Assembly (NCBI GenBank): GCA_021802165.1
Contig: JAKAAU010000019.1
Span: 1-12,070 of the forward strand
DNA length: 12,070 bases
Direction of reading: 5' to 3'
DNA from: Thermoplasmata archaeon
Lineage (GTDB): Archaea; Thermoplasmatota; Thermoplasmata; Thermoplasmatales; Thermoplasmataceae
A model generated the notes under the pieces. It saw nothing but the letters and a program-made list of their open reading frames with translations. It was not told where the DNA came from and made no database searches. Of the stretch, positions 1-7,062 are shown piece after piece. Each line of letters begins with the position of its first letter. Within the stretch, counting starts at the first letter, position 1. The translations under genes and the position numbers were made by a program.

Positions 1-2
1 AA

Positions 3-1283
3 ATTGCATATAATATAGTACAGCGTGGCAAATTCGAAGACCAGTCATTTATAGAAATGGATATGTTCGGTGCTACTGTTATACAGCTAAAGAATCTCAG
101 GATAGTCATAACCAGGCCTCCATTTTCAGATATAATGGAAATAACTGCCGTAAGACCGGTGGTAAAAACGTCCATTGAGGATTATAAGCTGGATAAAAGA
201 ATAATGGATCGTCTTCAGAATAAGGCATATGGAATCCTGGTCTCCGGTTCTCCCGGTGCTGGAAAAAGCACATTTGTTACTGCACTGGCGGAATACTACG
301 CCTCACAGAATAAGATAGTAAAAACTATGGAAAAACCCCGGGATTTGCAGGTAAATGATAATATAACACAGTATACAACTCTGGAAGGTGATATGGAAAA
401 GACTGGAGACATTCTTCTGCTTGTCCGTGAGGATTATACAGTTTTCGATGAAATGCGTGTAACATCAGATTTTAAAGTATATTCAGATTTGAGGCTAGCC
501 GGAGTGGGAATGATAGGTGTTGTTCATTCCACGAGGGCTGTAGATGCAATACAGCGTTTTGTCGGGAGAATTGAGCTAGGGCTGATACCACAGGTTGTTG
601 ATACAGTTTTATTCATCGAGGATGGAATGGTTGCACAGGTTCTCACCACGGATTATGAGATAAAAATACCCTATGGGCTGAATCAGGAAGACCTTGCAAG
701 ACCGGTAATAGTAATCAGAGACTTTCTCAAAAATAAGCCTGTCAGTGAAATCTATACTTTCGGGGATCAGGTTGTGGTAATCCCTGTTGGCGAAGAAAAG
801 ACCGGGCAGAATCCACTGTTCGCACTGGCTGCGGCTAAGATCAGGGATGATATGATGCAGCTTCTGGACACAGATCATGTTGATGTTCAGGTTATGTCCG
901 AAGGCAGGGTAATCATAAAGGTACCGGACTCCAAGATACCGAGACTGATAGGCAGAAAGGGAGAAACGGTGAACGGACTAGAAAAATCTTATGGCCTCAA
1001 GATAGACGTAGATACATTATCAGACGATGCAAACATAATGCAGGATGCAGTAATAGAAATCAAAAATAAAACATTATTTATAGATGTGGGTTCCAGGAAC
1101 CGCCCAGTAAAATTCTATGTAGATGGGATTTCTGTTTTATCTGCACGGAGCTCATCAAAGGGCATGATCAAGTTGAGATTGAATAGTGATACTGGAAATA
1201 CGGTCTATAAATATATTAAGCAGGGTAAAAAATTGCAGTATATGATCATGGAAGAGCCTGAATTAAATAAATCCACTAAATGA
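3..1283 (+). CDS. PIN/PilT-type ATPase with KH domain, C-terminal part (5' end outside window)
   Basis: This is an ATPase of the archaeal PINc-PilT-KH family (COG1855 type). Full members are about 600 residues with an N-terminal PIN nuclease domain, which would lie left of the window. The reading frame is open from base 3 through the first ATG at base 57, and the residues before that ATG fit the family, so the ATG is internal and the gene is cut by the edge. Counting from the ATG at 57, Walker A is GSPGAGKST (64-72), the Walker B-like segment is VFDEMR (129-134), and HSTR (157-160) fits a PilT-like His box. A KH-type GxxG loop, IGRKG (298-302), lies in the C-terminal third, followed by a small basic beta-rich tail. 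Family knowledge suggests an RNA-binding, ATP-driven nuclease or secretion-like motor; the exact role is not established. It ends 30 bases before the next gene, which has its own promoter. Confidence 0.85.
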   Translation: MAYNIVQRGKFEDQSFIEMDMFGATVIQLKNLRIVITRPPFSDIMEITAVRPVVKTSIEDYKLDKRIMDRLQNKAYGILVSGSPGAGKSTFVTALAEYYASQNKIVKTMEKPRDLQVNDNITQYTTLEGDMEKTGDILLLVREDYTVFDEMRVTSDFKVYSDLRLAGVGMIGVVHSTRAVDAIQRFVGRIELGLIPQVVDTVLFIEDGMVAQVLTTDYEIKIPYGLNQEDLARPVIVIRDFLKNKPVSEIYTFGDQVVVIPVGEEKTGQNPLFALAAAKIRDDMMQLLDTDHVDVQVMSEGRVIIKVPDSKIPRLIGRKGETVNGLEKSYGLKIDVDTLSDDANIMQDAVIEIKNKTLFIDVGSRNRPVKFYVDGISVLSARSSSKGMIKLRLNSDTGNTVYKYIKQGKKLQYMIMEEPELNKSTK

Positions 1284-1285
1284 AG

Positions 1286-1293
1286 TTTAAATA
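1286..1293 (+). promoter_or_regulatory. Archaeal TATA box for the DUF302 gene
   Basis: TTTAAATA within AAGTTTAAATA lies just after the upstream stop codon. The centre of TTTAAA is 25.5 bases before the A of the ATG at 1314, the distance expected if transcription starts at the start codon itself. No Shine-Dalgarno sequence is seen, which fits a leaderless mRNA. Confidence 0.65.
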
Positions 1294-1313
1294 TTTTCCT
1301 GTAATGTATACTT

Positions 1314-1694
1314 ATGTACTCATACGAGAAGATATTCAATAAGGATGCAGAGGAAATATTTGGAAGAATCCATAAATTGCTCAAGGAAGCTAACTGGCTT
1401 ATACTTTCATACGTGAATGTTAAGGAGATATTCACGAAAATGAATAAGTCCATTGACCCGTATTACATATTGGATGTTTGCTCTCCTCCTGCCGCTGTTG
1501 AACTTATACATGATAATGAGGATATAGGAGCATTTATTCCCTGCAAAGTTGTTTTAATCCAGCACGGAAAAGAGACAAAGCTCATAATGCCGAAACCATC
1601 GGTGCTTTCGAAGGAATATCTTGATACAGATGGCAAGGTTGCAGAAAAATACGAGGAAGCATTGATAGAAATACTGGAAAGAATAGATTCATAA
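1314..1694 (+). CDS. DUF302 domain protein
   Basis: A 126-residue soluble protein that matches the DUF302 family by pattern. An N-terminal helix (about 5-26) leads into a beta/alpha unit with VKEIFTKMN (36-44), the family-typical cysteine segment ILDVCSPPAA (52-61) and a second cysteine in IGAFIPCKVV (71-80). These correspond to the usual 'vCnP..A' and 'lLPC.v.v' motifs. The two conserved cysteines (56 and 77) could bind a metal or sense redox state, but the family has no settled biochemical role. The ATG at 1314 is preferred because the TATA box upstream sits at the leaderless distance; an ATG at 1304 is out of frame. It is followed 32 bases later by the flippase gene, which has its own promoter-like box. 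Confidence 0.75.
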   Translation: MYSYEKIFNKDAEEIFGRIHKLLKEANWLILSYVNVKEIFTKMNKSIDPYYILDVCSPPAAVELIHDNEDIGAFIPCKVVLIQHGKETKLIMPKPSVLSKEYLDTDGKVAEKYEEALIEILERIDS

Positions 1695-1696
1695 AG

Positions 1697-1702
1697 TTTA
1701 TT
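1697..1702 (+). promoter_or_regulatory. TATA-like box for the flippase gene
   Basis: TTTATT inside AAAGTTTATTCG overlaps the region just after the DUF302 stop codon. Its centre is 27.5 bases before the GTG at 1727, supporting a leaderless transcript from that GTG. It shares the AAGTTTA core with the boxes at 1286 and 3246. Confidence 0.5.
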
Positions 1703-1726
1703 CGATGAATATTATATGCACTTTAA

Positions 1727-3244
1727 GTGATTGCTAAAAAATCTCCATTGCTGGTATTCGGTCAGATTATAAATTCTTTATTCGGATATATAGGGTTATT
1801 TTTTATCATACGTTTTGTCGGGTTGCAGGCATGGGGATTCTTGAGCTTTTCCCTGGCATTTATAGGAGTTCTGAGTATAGTTGGTGACCTTGGATACGGA
1901 ACCGCACATCTGAGATTCCTTTCATCAGGAGAATACGATGAGGGAGAATGCAATGGGACATTTCTCAGTATAAGAATGGTTCAGACTTTCATAACAATGA
2001 TCATTGTGTTATTATCCCTACTTGTATGGCTGGACATTCTCCACAGGGGTTTTCAGAGCAATGTGGAGATTTATACAATAATCTTATTATTACCTTACTT
2101 TTTCTTTAACCGATTAAAGGATGTACCAAATATATATTTCAATTCAAAGATGAAATCTGCACGGATGTCCCTTCCACAGATAACAGAGGCACTGGTAAGA
2201 AATTCTCTTTTTATAATACTTGGTATATCGTATATTCTGAAAATACCCGGTTACAATACATTAAGTGCTGCTGTTGTAATGGCAATTATATACAGTATTT
2301 CATATTTCCTTTACTTTATCATATCATTTGTATTCGGGCGTCCGTGGAAATTTAAAAAGCCATCAATGAAACTATTTCGGGCTTACACGAAAATTGCATA
2401 TCCCCTTGCCCTTGCCTCAATAATCGGCACGGTCAGTGGAAATATAGACAAGGTTCTTATAGAATTCTACTGGCACGCAGTGGCAACCGGTGCTTTTGCC
2501 AGTCTCCAGAGGATTACTGGGCCAATCACTACATTTTCAGGCACAATCAGTGTATTTTTCATACCACTTTTAATGAAAAGTTCTGATCATGAAAAATTCA
2601 AGGGCGACGTGTCCTCATTCGAGAGGATAATATCTCTATTTATATTGCCCGCAGTCATCATTTTTATAGCACTCAGGGTTTACGTTGCAAATCTATGGTC
2701 GGCAGCCCTTATTCCATATGCAGACATACTCATCTTTCTTTCTATTTCTGCGTATCTGGTTGCAATTAATACGGCATATTCTTCGAGTCTGGTTGCCAGG
2801 GGGCTTACAAGAAGAATCGGGGAAATAACGGTTGTTGCACTTATTATCAATATAGTGCTTGATGTGGTCTTGATTCCACCATCAATTTTCGGTGTCAGTT
2901 CCCTATCCCTTGGGGTTCTTGGGGGAGCAGTGAGTACTTTTGCTGCCATGCTTTTTGAAACAGTTGCCTATCGTTTAATTGTACTCAGGACAGAGTCCAT
3001 GAGGCCAAATATGACTATATTTTATCAGATGTTACCTGCAGCAGCTCAGTTTGTATTCCTTTACGTAATAACATACTATATTCACGTATATGATATTTTA
3101 TTATTTCTTCCAGTGGCGGTTGCATCCATTATTATATTTTTAGGCATTGCCATTCTGATCAAACAGATAACACCGAATCAGATACTGGAATTCATCAGGG
3201 CTTTAAATCCCCTATCCTTCAAAAAAACATTCCGCAATGAATAA
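1727..3244 (+). CDS. Polysaccharide/lipid-linked oligosaccharide flippase (Wzx/MOP-like)
   Basis: A 505-residue integral membrane protein with about 12-14 hydrophobic segments spread over the whole length, beginning at residues 8-30 and ending at about 455-480. It fits the MOP/Wzx polysaccharide-exporter superfamily. The diagnostic stretch is around residues 225-262: a proline at the head of a helix (YPLALAS), then the GNIDKVLIEF segment with a membrane-embedded Asp, then a Gly/Ala-rich turn (GAFASLQRI). Family members flip lipid-linked sugars across the membrane, and in a wall-less acidophile this would serve surface glycoprotein or glycolipid assembly. The start is GTG: a TAA stop lies immediately upstream in frame (1724-1726) and the TATA-like box sits 27.5 bases away. 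No glycan gene cluster adjoins it; the only other sugar-related candidate is the GT2-like gene at 7396. The substrate cannot be read from the sequence. Confidence 0.8.
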   Translation: MIAKKSPLLVFGQIINSLFGYIGLFFIIRFVGLQAWGFLSFSLAFIGVLSIVGDLGYGTAHLRFLSSGEYDEGECNGTFLSIRMVQTFITMIIVLLSLLVWLDILHRGFQSNVEIYTIILLLPYFFFNRLKDVPNIYFNSKMKSARMSLPQITEALVRNSLFIILGISYILKIPGYNTLSAAVVMAIIYSISYFLYFIISFVFGRPWKFKKPSMKLFRAYTKIAYPLALASIIGTVSGNIDKVLIEFYWHAVATGAFASLQRITGPITTFSGTISVFFIPLLMKSSDHEKFKGDVSSFERIISLFILPAVIIFIALRVYVANLWSAALIPYADILIFLSISAYLVAINTAYSSSLVARGLTRRIGEITVVALIINIVLDVVLIPPSIFGVSSLSLGVLGGAVSTFAAMLFETVAYRLIVLRTESMRPNMTIFYQMLPAAAQFVFLYVITYYIHVYDILLFLPVAVASIIIFLGIAILIKQITPNQILEFIRALNPLSFKKTFRNE

Positions 3245-3245
3245 G

Positions 3246-3253
3246 TTTATATT
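3246..3253 (+). promoter_or_regulatory. TATA box for the tRNA-binding protein/rfcL operon
   Basis: TTTATATT within AAGTTTATATT begins just after the flippase stop codon. The centre of TTTATA is 25.5 bases before the ATG at 3274, the same distance as for the DUF302 and racemase genes, so the operon mRNA is probably leaderless. Confidence 0.7.
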
Positions 3254-3273
3254 TAATCGCTAAAATACAGGTT

Positions 3274-3600
3274 ATGGAAGAGATAAGCATAGATGAATTC
3301 CATAAACTGGATATCAGAGTAGGCAGAGTTGTGGAATGTGAAAAGGTCGAAAAATCAAGAAATTTATTGAAGATAATAGTAGATCTGGGCGAGGAAAAAA
3401 AACAAATTATTTCGAGTATATCCAATTACTATACACCTGAGGAAATGATGGATAAACAGCTGGTTATACTGAATAATCTCCAGCCGGCCAAATTTATGGG
3501 ACTGGAGAGCCAGGGAATGCTCCTTGCCGTTGAAGATGATAAGGGTGTTTCACTTTTAAAGCCGGACAGGGAGATGGCACCCGGAACAAAGGTACATTGA
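3274..3600 (+). CDS. Stand-alone tRNA-binding OB-fold protein (MetRS C-terminal/CsaA/EMAP II type)
   Basis: A 108-residue protein that is almost entirely one tRNA_bind OB fold. The family start FHKLDIRVGRVVECE (9-23) is clear, followed by a strand pair with SRNLLKIIVDLGE (28-40), the central IISSISNYY (45-53), and the signature LNNLQPAKFMGLESQGMLLA (66-85). This fold binds the outer face of tRNA and occurs fused to methionyl-tRNA synthetase, or free as Arc1p/EMAP II, CsaA or a MetRS beta subunit. Here it is free, with no synthetase beside it, so it may act in trans on MetRS or as a tRNA chaperone. The TGA stop shares its final A with the ATG of rfcL (TGATG), so translation of the two is likely coupled. 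The ATG is supported by the TATA box at 3246. Confidence 0.85.
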   Translation: MEEISIDEFHKLDIRVGRVVECEKVEKSRNLLKIIVDLGEEKKQIISSISNYYTPEEMMDKQLVILNNLQPAKFMGLESQGMLLAVEDDKGVSLLKPDREMAPGTKVH

Positions 3601-4835
3601 TGTCATTTGCAGATGATTACAGACCTTCAGATATCAATGCTCTGATTCTCAGCGTAGAAGCAAGGCATGCAATGGTATCATGGATCGATTCGTGGGTTAA
3701 CCATTCCGAAACAAAGAAAGCATTGATACTCTGGGGTCAGCAGGGAATAGGAAAAACAAGCACTGCTTATGCCCTTGCACGTTATGCAGGACTCAGTATT
3801 ATAGAAATGAACGCCTCGGAGCAGCGAAACAGGGAAAATATGAAGAAGATTGCCCTTATGGCATCAGAGTACAGAGACCTTTTTGATGAAAATACAAGAA
3901 CACCGGACAAACTTATTCTCATAGATGAAGCCGATAATATCTTTGAATCCAGAAATAAGTCAACCGGAGGCGATACCGGTGGCATTTCAGAACTCCTTGA
4001 TATTATAAAAAATACAAAAAATCCTGTTGTAATAACCATGAACGATTATTATTCATTCAAGGCAAAAAACAACGCTAAGGAAATAATATCCAGGTCACTG
4101 GATATTGAAATGACTCCATACAGGCGGAAGAATGAGGTAAATTATAAGAGTTTCAGGCGATCGGTTGAGCAGGTTCTCCGGAAAATAGCGGGCAATGAAA
4201 GGATAGCTATAACCGATATTCAAATAGATGATATTATAAAATTAAACGAACCAGACATAAGGGCAATGATCAATGACTTATATCTTTACAGAGTCCATGA
4301 AACCGATTACGGAGATAACAGCAGGGATACGTCTGAATCCATATACTATCTAACATCGGATACATTCAGGACATCTGATTATAACGCTCTTCTCCGGTCA
4401 TTGTCCATGATGGATGAAGATACAGATTTTTACATGAAATGGATCAATGAGAATATATCATATGAATACAGTGATACAGAGGATCTGATGGATGCATACG
4501 ATCTCTTATCACATGCAGACATATGTTATGGAAACCGGTTCAAGGATTTTGCACTGGACAACTATGCAAAGGAAACAACTGCCGGAATATCACTGATAGT
4601 AAAGTCCAGGAATAATCATTACATAAAATATAATTTTCCATCATATATCAAAAAACTCGGATTGCGTAAAAGAAATTCAGAAATATTCAATAATATGTTT
4701 TTTGCAGGCCGAATTGCATCAATGTCACATACTTCAATAGCCACTGTTTCGAGGGATATGTGGTTCTATAATATAATTAAAAAGAAGGACAAGAAATTAT
4801 ATTCATTTATTTCAGAAATTATTGAAATAAAATAA
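3600..4835 (+). CDS. rfcL: Replication factor C large subunit (clamp loader)
   Basis: RfcL works with the RFC small subunit to load the PCNA sliding clamp at primer-template junctions. From the ATG at 3600 the protein has 411 residues. The N-terminus FADDYRP (3-9) matches the 'KYRP' box of clamp loaders. Walker A is GQQGIGKT (46-53), Walker B is LILIDEAD (105-112), sensor 1 is ITMND (145-149), and SRSLDIE (164-170) corresponds to the SRC-type arginine segment. The rest is helical and divergent, as in archaeal large subunits. The ATG at 3600 is chosen over a TTG at 3597 because it gives the standard TGATG coupling with the upstream OB-fold gene and the expected N-terminus. The C-terminus (KKLYSFISEIIEIK) shows no clear QxxLxxFF PCNA-interaction peptide, which many archaeal RfcL proteins carry. 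The gene is convergent with the Pop5-type gene, with 18 bases between them. Confidence 0.9.
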   Translation: MSFADDYRPSDINALILSVEARHAMVSWIDSWVNHSETKKALILWGQQGIGKTSTAYALARYAGLSIIEMNASEQRNRENMKKIALMASEYRDLFDENTRTPDKLILIDEADNIFESRNKSTGGDTGGISELLDIIKNTKNPVVITMNDYYSFKAKNNAKEIISRSLDIEMTPYRRKNEVNYKSFRRSVEQVLRKIAGNERIAITDIQIDDIIKLNEPDIRAMINDLYLYRVHETDYGDNSRDTSESIYYLTSDTFRTSDYNALLRSLSMMDEDTDFYMKWINENISYEYSDTEDLMDAYDLLSHADICYGNRFKDFALDNYAKETTAGISLIVKSRNNHYIKYNFPSYIKKLGLRKRNSEIFNNMFFAGRIASMSHTSIATVSRDMWFYNIIKKKDKKLYSFISEIIEIK

Positions 4836-4853
4836 TTCATAGTTAATATTTTA

Positions 4854-5126
4854 TCATGTATGAACAGAATGGTCTATTACATTTATCATTGATGCCTTGC
4901 ATTTTTTTATTGTGCCGCTTACAGTAATAATTTTGCCACCTCTTTTTTCAATAATACTGCAGACAGCCTTTTTATTCAGCTGATCGCACATCAATACGGA
5001 AAAATTGTTGTTTCTGTATTTCCTTTTCACTTGATAATAGTTATAGATATATCTGTCGTTTTTCTCAGCATCGGAATCCCATAATACAAGTATGTATCTC
5101 TTTCTTATAGTCGAACCTTTCAACAA
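4854..5126 (-). CDS. rnp2: RNase P protein component 2 (Pop5/Rpp14 family), short form
   Basis: Archaeal Pop5 is a protein subunit of RNase P, which removes the 5' leader of pre-tRNA. The best evidence is the C-terminal family signature GGKIITVSGTIKK (63-75), preceded by an alternating strand/helix region with FSVLMCDQLNKKAVCSIIE (42-60), and the N-terminal KRYILVLW (9-16), which matches the usual 'kRYi.f.i' opening. At 90 residues it is shorter than the roughly 110-120 typical of the family, mainly in the central helices. No ATG is available: a stop codon lies four codons upstream, so the start is TTG at 5126 or the next TTG at 5123, after AAGGTA. Its promoter would lie around 5150-5160 (AATAAAAT on the minus strand) and is weak. 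Pop5 genes often neighbour ribosomal protein and exosome genes in euryarchaea, which agrees with L15e next door. The match is from motif only. Confidence 0.72.
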   Translation of the reverse strand: MLKGSTIRKRYILVLWDSDAEKNDRYIYNYYQVKRKYRNNNFSVLMCDQLNKKAVCSIIEKRGGKIITVSGTIKKCKASMINVIDHSVHT

Positions 5127-5267
5127 TACCTTATATTACCTTACTATTTTGATTTTATTGTAGATGCTCAACTTTCTAAATTCAGTTTATATATTGATTT
5201 TTATAGACTATGAAACAAAAATCTATAAATATTATTTATAAATAGAGTAACAACTAAAGTGAACAAT
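5127..5267. promoter_or_regulatory. Divergent promoter region between Pop5-type gene and L15e
   Basis: This very AT-rich 141-base gap carries at least three plus-strand TATA-like boxes: TTTATATA near 5186-5193, CTATAAATA near 5223-5231 and TTTATAAATA at 5235-5244. The third predicts a transcript start near 5262-5263, a few bases before the ATG at 5268 and downstream of the GTG at 5259. The second would start transcription near 5252 and would allow the GTG. A twelve-codon ORF at 5210-5245 is probably chance. A weaker box for the minus-strand gene may lie at 5154-5159. Confidence 0.5.
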
Positions 5268-5855
5268 ATGGAAACTTCATACAGCTTAATAAGGGATGAA
5301 TGGAAACACCTCAAGAAATCAAGCATATACGGCATTCAAAAGGAAAGAATGATTGCATGGAGAAGGGGAAATGCCATAGAAAGAGTAGAATATCCTACTA
5401 GACTTGATAAGGCCAGAAATGTCGGATACAAGGCAAAAGAAGGGTATATAGTAGTAAGGGCAAGAGTCAGAAGAGGGGGGCAGCACAAACCCAAAATAAT
5501 GGGAGGAAGAAGACCCAGAAGACTGGGTTACACAAAAATGACGCTCAAGAAAAACATTCAGGTTATAGCAGAAGAGAGAGTTGCAGATAAATATCCCAAC
5601 ACAGAGGTATTAAATTCATATTATGTAGGTGAGGATGGACTTTACAAATATTACGAGGTAATACTTGTTGACAAGGCAGTGCCTGCAATATACAACGACC
5701 CGAAGATTTCATGGATAGTCGAGCCACAGAATAAGGGAAGGGCATACAGAGGTTTAACATCTGCTGCATATAAAAACAGGGGGCTGGGCCATGGCAGACT
5801 AGGAAGCGACAAGAGCAGGCCTTCTATAAGATCCAACGGACGGCTTCGCAAATAA
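5268..5855 (+). CDS. rpl15e: 50S ribosomal protein L15e
   Basis: An archaeal/eukaryal-specific protein of the large ribosomal subunit with no bacterial homologue. From the ATG at 5268 it has 195 residues, the usual family length. Recognisable stretches are the start YSLIRDEWK (5-13), the core [20 protein letters not shown] (46-65) followed by RVRRGGQHK, the mid segment [20 protein letters not shown] (113-132), and the Gly/Arg-rich [14 protein letters not shown] (161-174) with a basic tail ending in LRK. The whole protein is strongly basic, as expected for rRNA binding. An in-frame GTG at 5259 would add MNN, but it lies upstream of the transcript start predicted from the nearest TATA box, so I prefer the ATG. 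tRNA-Ser starts eight bases after the stop codon. Confidence 0.95.
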   Translation: METSYSLIRDEWKHLKKSSIYGIQKERMIAWRRGNAIERVEYPTRLDKARNVGYKAKEGYIVVRARVRRGGQHKPKIMGGRRPRRLGYTKMTLKKNIQVIAEERVADKYPNTEVLNSYYVGEDGLYKYYEVILVDKAVPAIYNDPKISWIVEPQNKGRAYRGLTSAAYKNRGLGHGRLGSDKSRPSIRSNGRLRK

Positions 5856-5863
5856 TTTTTAAT

Positions 5864-5944
5864 GCCACGGTGGCCCAGTGGTACGGCGCCAGCCTTGAGA
5901 GCTGGTTCCCTTGTGGATCGGGTGTTCGAATCACCCCCGTGGCG
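5864..5944 (+). tRNA. tRNA-Ser (anticodon UGA)
   Basis: A complete cloverleaf with a type II variable arm. The acceptor stem is GCCACGG (5864-5870) paired with CCGTGGC (5937-5943), with G5944 as discriminator. The D stem GCC/GGC encloses CAGTGGTAC. The anticodon stem is CCAGC/GCTGG (5889-5893 and 5901-5905) with loop CTTGAGA and anticodon TGA at 5896-5898, reading UCA and other UCN codons. The extra arm is about 14 bases with a TCC/GGA pairing. The T arm is GGGTG-TTCGAAT-CACCC (5920-5936). CCA is not encoded and there is no intron. It lies eight bases after the L15e stop codon and 25 bases before the next gene, with no TATA box at the usual distance, so it may be cut out of an mRNA transcript. 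Confidence 0.95.
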
Positions 5945-5960
5945 TTCATGAACACTGTTT

Positions 5961-5966
5961 GGTGAT
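5961..5966 (+). promoter_or_regulatory. Shine-Dalgarno site of the 199-residue gene
   Basis: GGTGAT lies three bases before the ATG at 5970 and matches the archaeal anti-SD complement GGAGGTGATC. A strong SD means the mRNA has a leader here, which fits transcription from further upstream (through the tRNA) and not a leaderless start. Confidence 0.55.
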
Positions 5967-5969
5967 ACC

Positions 5970-6569
5970 ATGGATGAACTGGATGAGTTGAGGAATAATG
6001 CGATAGATTTTCTTTTCAACGTCGATATTATAGAAGACTGCACATATGTAGACCGAGATGATTTTATTCCTGGCGGGCTGGAGCACGATGATCTGGATTA
6101 TCAGGATATAAACATGCTTTTTACAATCGATGATTTTACAGTTTTGAAGCTAAACGGTGATAGAACAGAGAAACTCATAATAAATTTCAATGGAATACAC
6201 GGGAATGATCCTGAGAATTTTGATGACAAGGAATTCTATAGAAACAAGTACCATTTAATTACTGAAAAATCCAGCAATGTTTCCATGATAAATATTATAC
6301 CGCTGAGAACAAAGGAAAAACAGACATTTCTGAATCTTTTCGGAAGGACGGAATTCAACGGAATCGTTACCTTTGATTATATAATAGAATCACTGTTCAG
6401 GACGTATATATTACCTGTTATAAATATAATAAAACCCCATGAAATCATGGTATTTGATCCCATGATAAGCGCTTCATTGAAAAATATCATATCCAGAGAC
6501 AGCAGTTTGCAGGGTCTTCACATAAATCTTTATAATGCAATCTCTGAATACAATCAGGATGGAGAATAA
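5970..6569 (+). CDS. Conserved-looking hypothetical protein, acidic, 199 residues
   Basis: I do not recognise this family. The protein is soluble and acidic: the first 50 residues are rich in Asp and Glu (DELDEL, DRDDF, EHDDLDYQD), with no signal peptide or membrane span. The middle reads as alternating strands and helices (LIINFNG 69-75, NVSMINIIPL 103-112, FNGIVTFDYI 129-138), and a hydrophobic helix-like stretch follows at about 140-154 (SLFRTYILPVINII). The body then has strand-like EIMVFDP (158-164), which suggests a small alpha/beta fold, possibly Rossmann-like. No catalytic motif stands out. Codon use matches its neighbours, so it is a real resident gene. It begins 25 bases after tRNA-Ser with a good SD and no TATA box at the right distance. 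The acetyltransferase downstream has its own promoter. Confidence 0.65.
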   Translation: MDELDELRNNAIDFLFNVDIIEDCTYVDRDDFIPGGLEHDDLDYQDINMLFTIDDFTVLKLNGDRTEKLIINFNGIHGNDPENFDDKEFYRNKYHLITEKSSNVSMINIIPLRTKEKQTFLNLFGRTEFNGIVTFDYIIESLFRTYILPVINIIKPHEIMVFDPMISASLKNIISRDSSLQGLHINLYNAISEYNQDGE

Positions 6570-6584
6570 TTATGAAAGTATCAG

Positions 6585-6592
6585 GTATATAC
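6585..6592 (+). promoter_or_regulatory. TATA box for the GNAT gene
   Basis: GTATATAC lies 16 bases after the upstream stop codon. The centre of TATATA is 24.5 bases before the ATG at 6613. This supports a leaderless start there and argues against the in-frame ATGs at 6535 and 6559, which lie inside the preceding gene and upstream of the box. Confidence 0.55.
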
Positions 6593-6612
6593 TTACCAGG
6601 AATAGTGAATAT

Positions 6613-7062
6613 ATGGATGTAAGATTTTACAGGGAATCAGATTTCAAAAGCATATGTAACATAGAATACAAAGCATTCGGTGATGGCGCCTATTCAAATT
6701 ATATGCTTAAAATGATGCTTAAGAATACTGCAGGCTTCACCATGGTTGCGGAAGAAAACTCAATACTTTATGGATATGCAACAATGAACCAAATGGATTC
6801 CACCTCTGTTGATCTGGAAAGCATAGGTGTTATTCCGGATCACCACAGGCGTGGTATAGGTTCCATGCTCCTCGATTCCATGGAAGCCGAGGCAAGAAAA
6901 AGGGGATATAAGACAATAATTCTTGAAGTCAGGGAAAAAAACACAGGAGCTATAAATTTTTACAGGAGGCACGGCTATAAAGCCTCTGAATTTCTCAGTT
7001 CATATTATTCCATGAGTGTTAACGGCTCGAAGAATGCTTACAGAATGAACAAATTTATTTGA
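6613..7062 (+). CDS. RimI/Ard1-like GNAT N-acetyltransferase
   Basis: GNAT enzymes move an acetyl group from acetyl-CoA to an amine; this type usually acetylates protein N-termini. From the ATG at 6613 the protein has 149 residues, the standard RimI length. It begins VRFYRESDF (3-11), like the usual first strand plus D-F helix cap. The acetyl-CoA binding motif A is LESIGVIPDHHRRGIGSMLL (68-87), and motif B is LEVREKNTGAINFYRRHGY (104-122). The C-terminal YYSM...NAYRM (131-145) matches the 'YY..g.dAy.M' ending of RimI/Ard1 proteins. Longer starts at 6535 or 6559 would overlap the upstream gene and add residues unlike the family. The substrate cannot be told. Archaeal Ard1/NatA-type function is the default inference. 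Confidence 0.85.
   Translation: MDVRFYRESDFKSICNIEYKAFGDGAYSNYMLKMMLKNTAGFTMVAEENSILYGYATMNQMDSTSVDLESIGVIPDHHRRGIGSMLLDSMEAEARKRGYKTIILEVREKNTGAINFYRRHGYKASEFLSSYYSMSVNGSKNAYRMNKFI

Noticed and set aside
5210..5245. Twelve-codon ORF ([11 protein letters not shown]) upstream of L15e as a leader peptide
   Set aside because: It is AT-rich sequence overlapping two TATA-like boxes. The nearest upstream TATA box is 21.5 bases away and there is no SD.
6535..6612. Longer N-terminus for the acetyltransferase from ATG 6535 or 6559
   Set aside because: It overlaps the upstream gene, adds residues outside the family pattern, and lies upstream of or across a TATA box that points to 6613.
6613..7062. 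The GNAT as the succinyltransferase of the racemase/M20 pathway
   Set aside because: It has RimI/Ard1 features, its own promoter, the opposite strand and over 1 kb of unrelated sequence between. Nothing in the sequence links it to the pathway.
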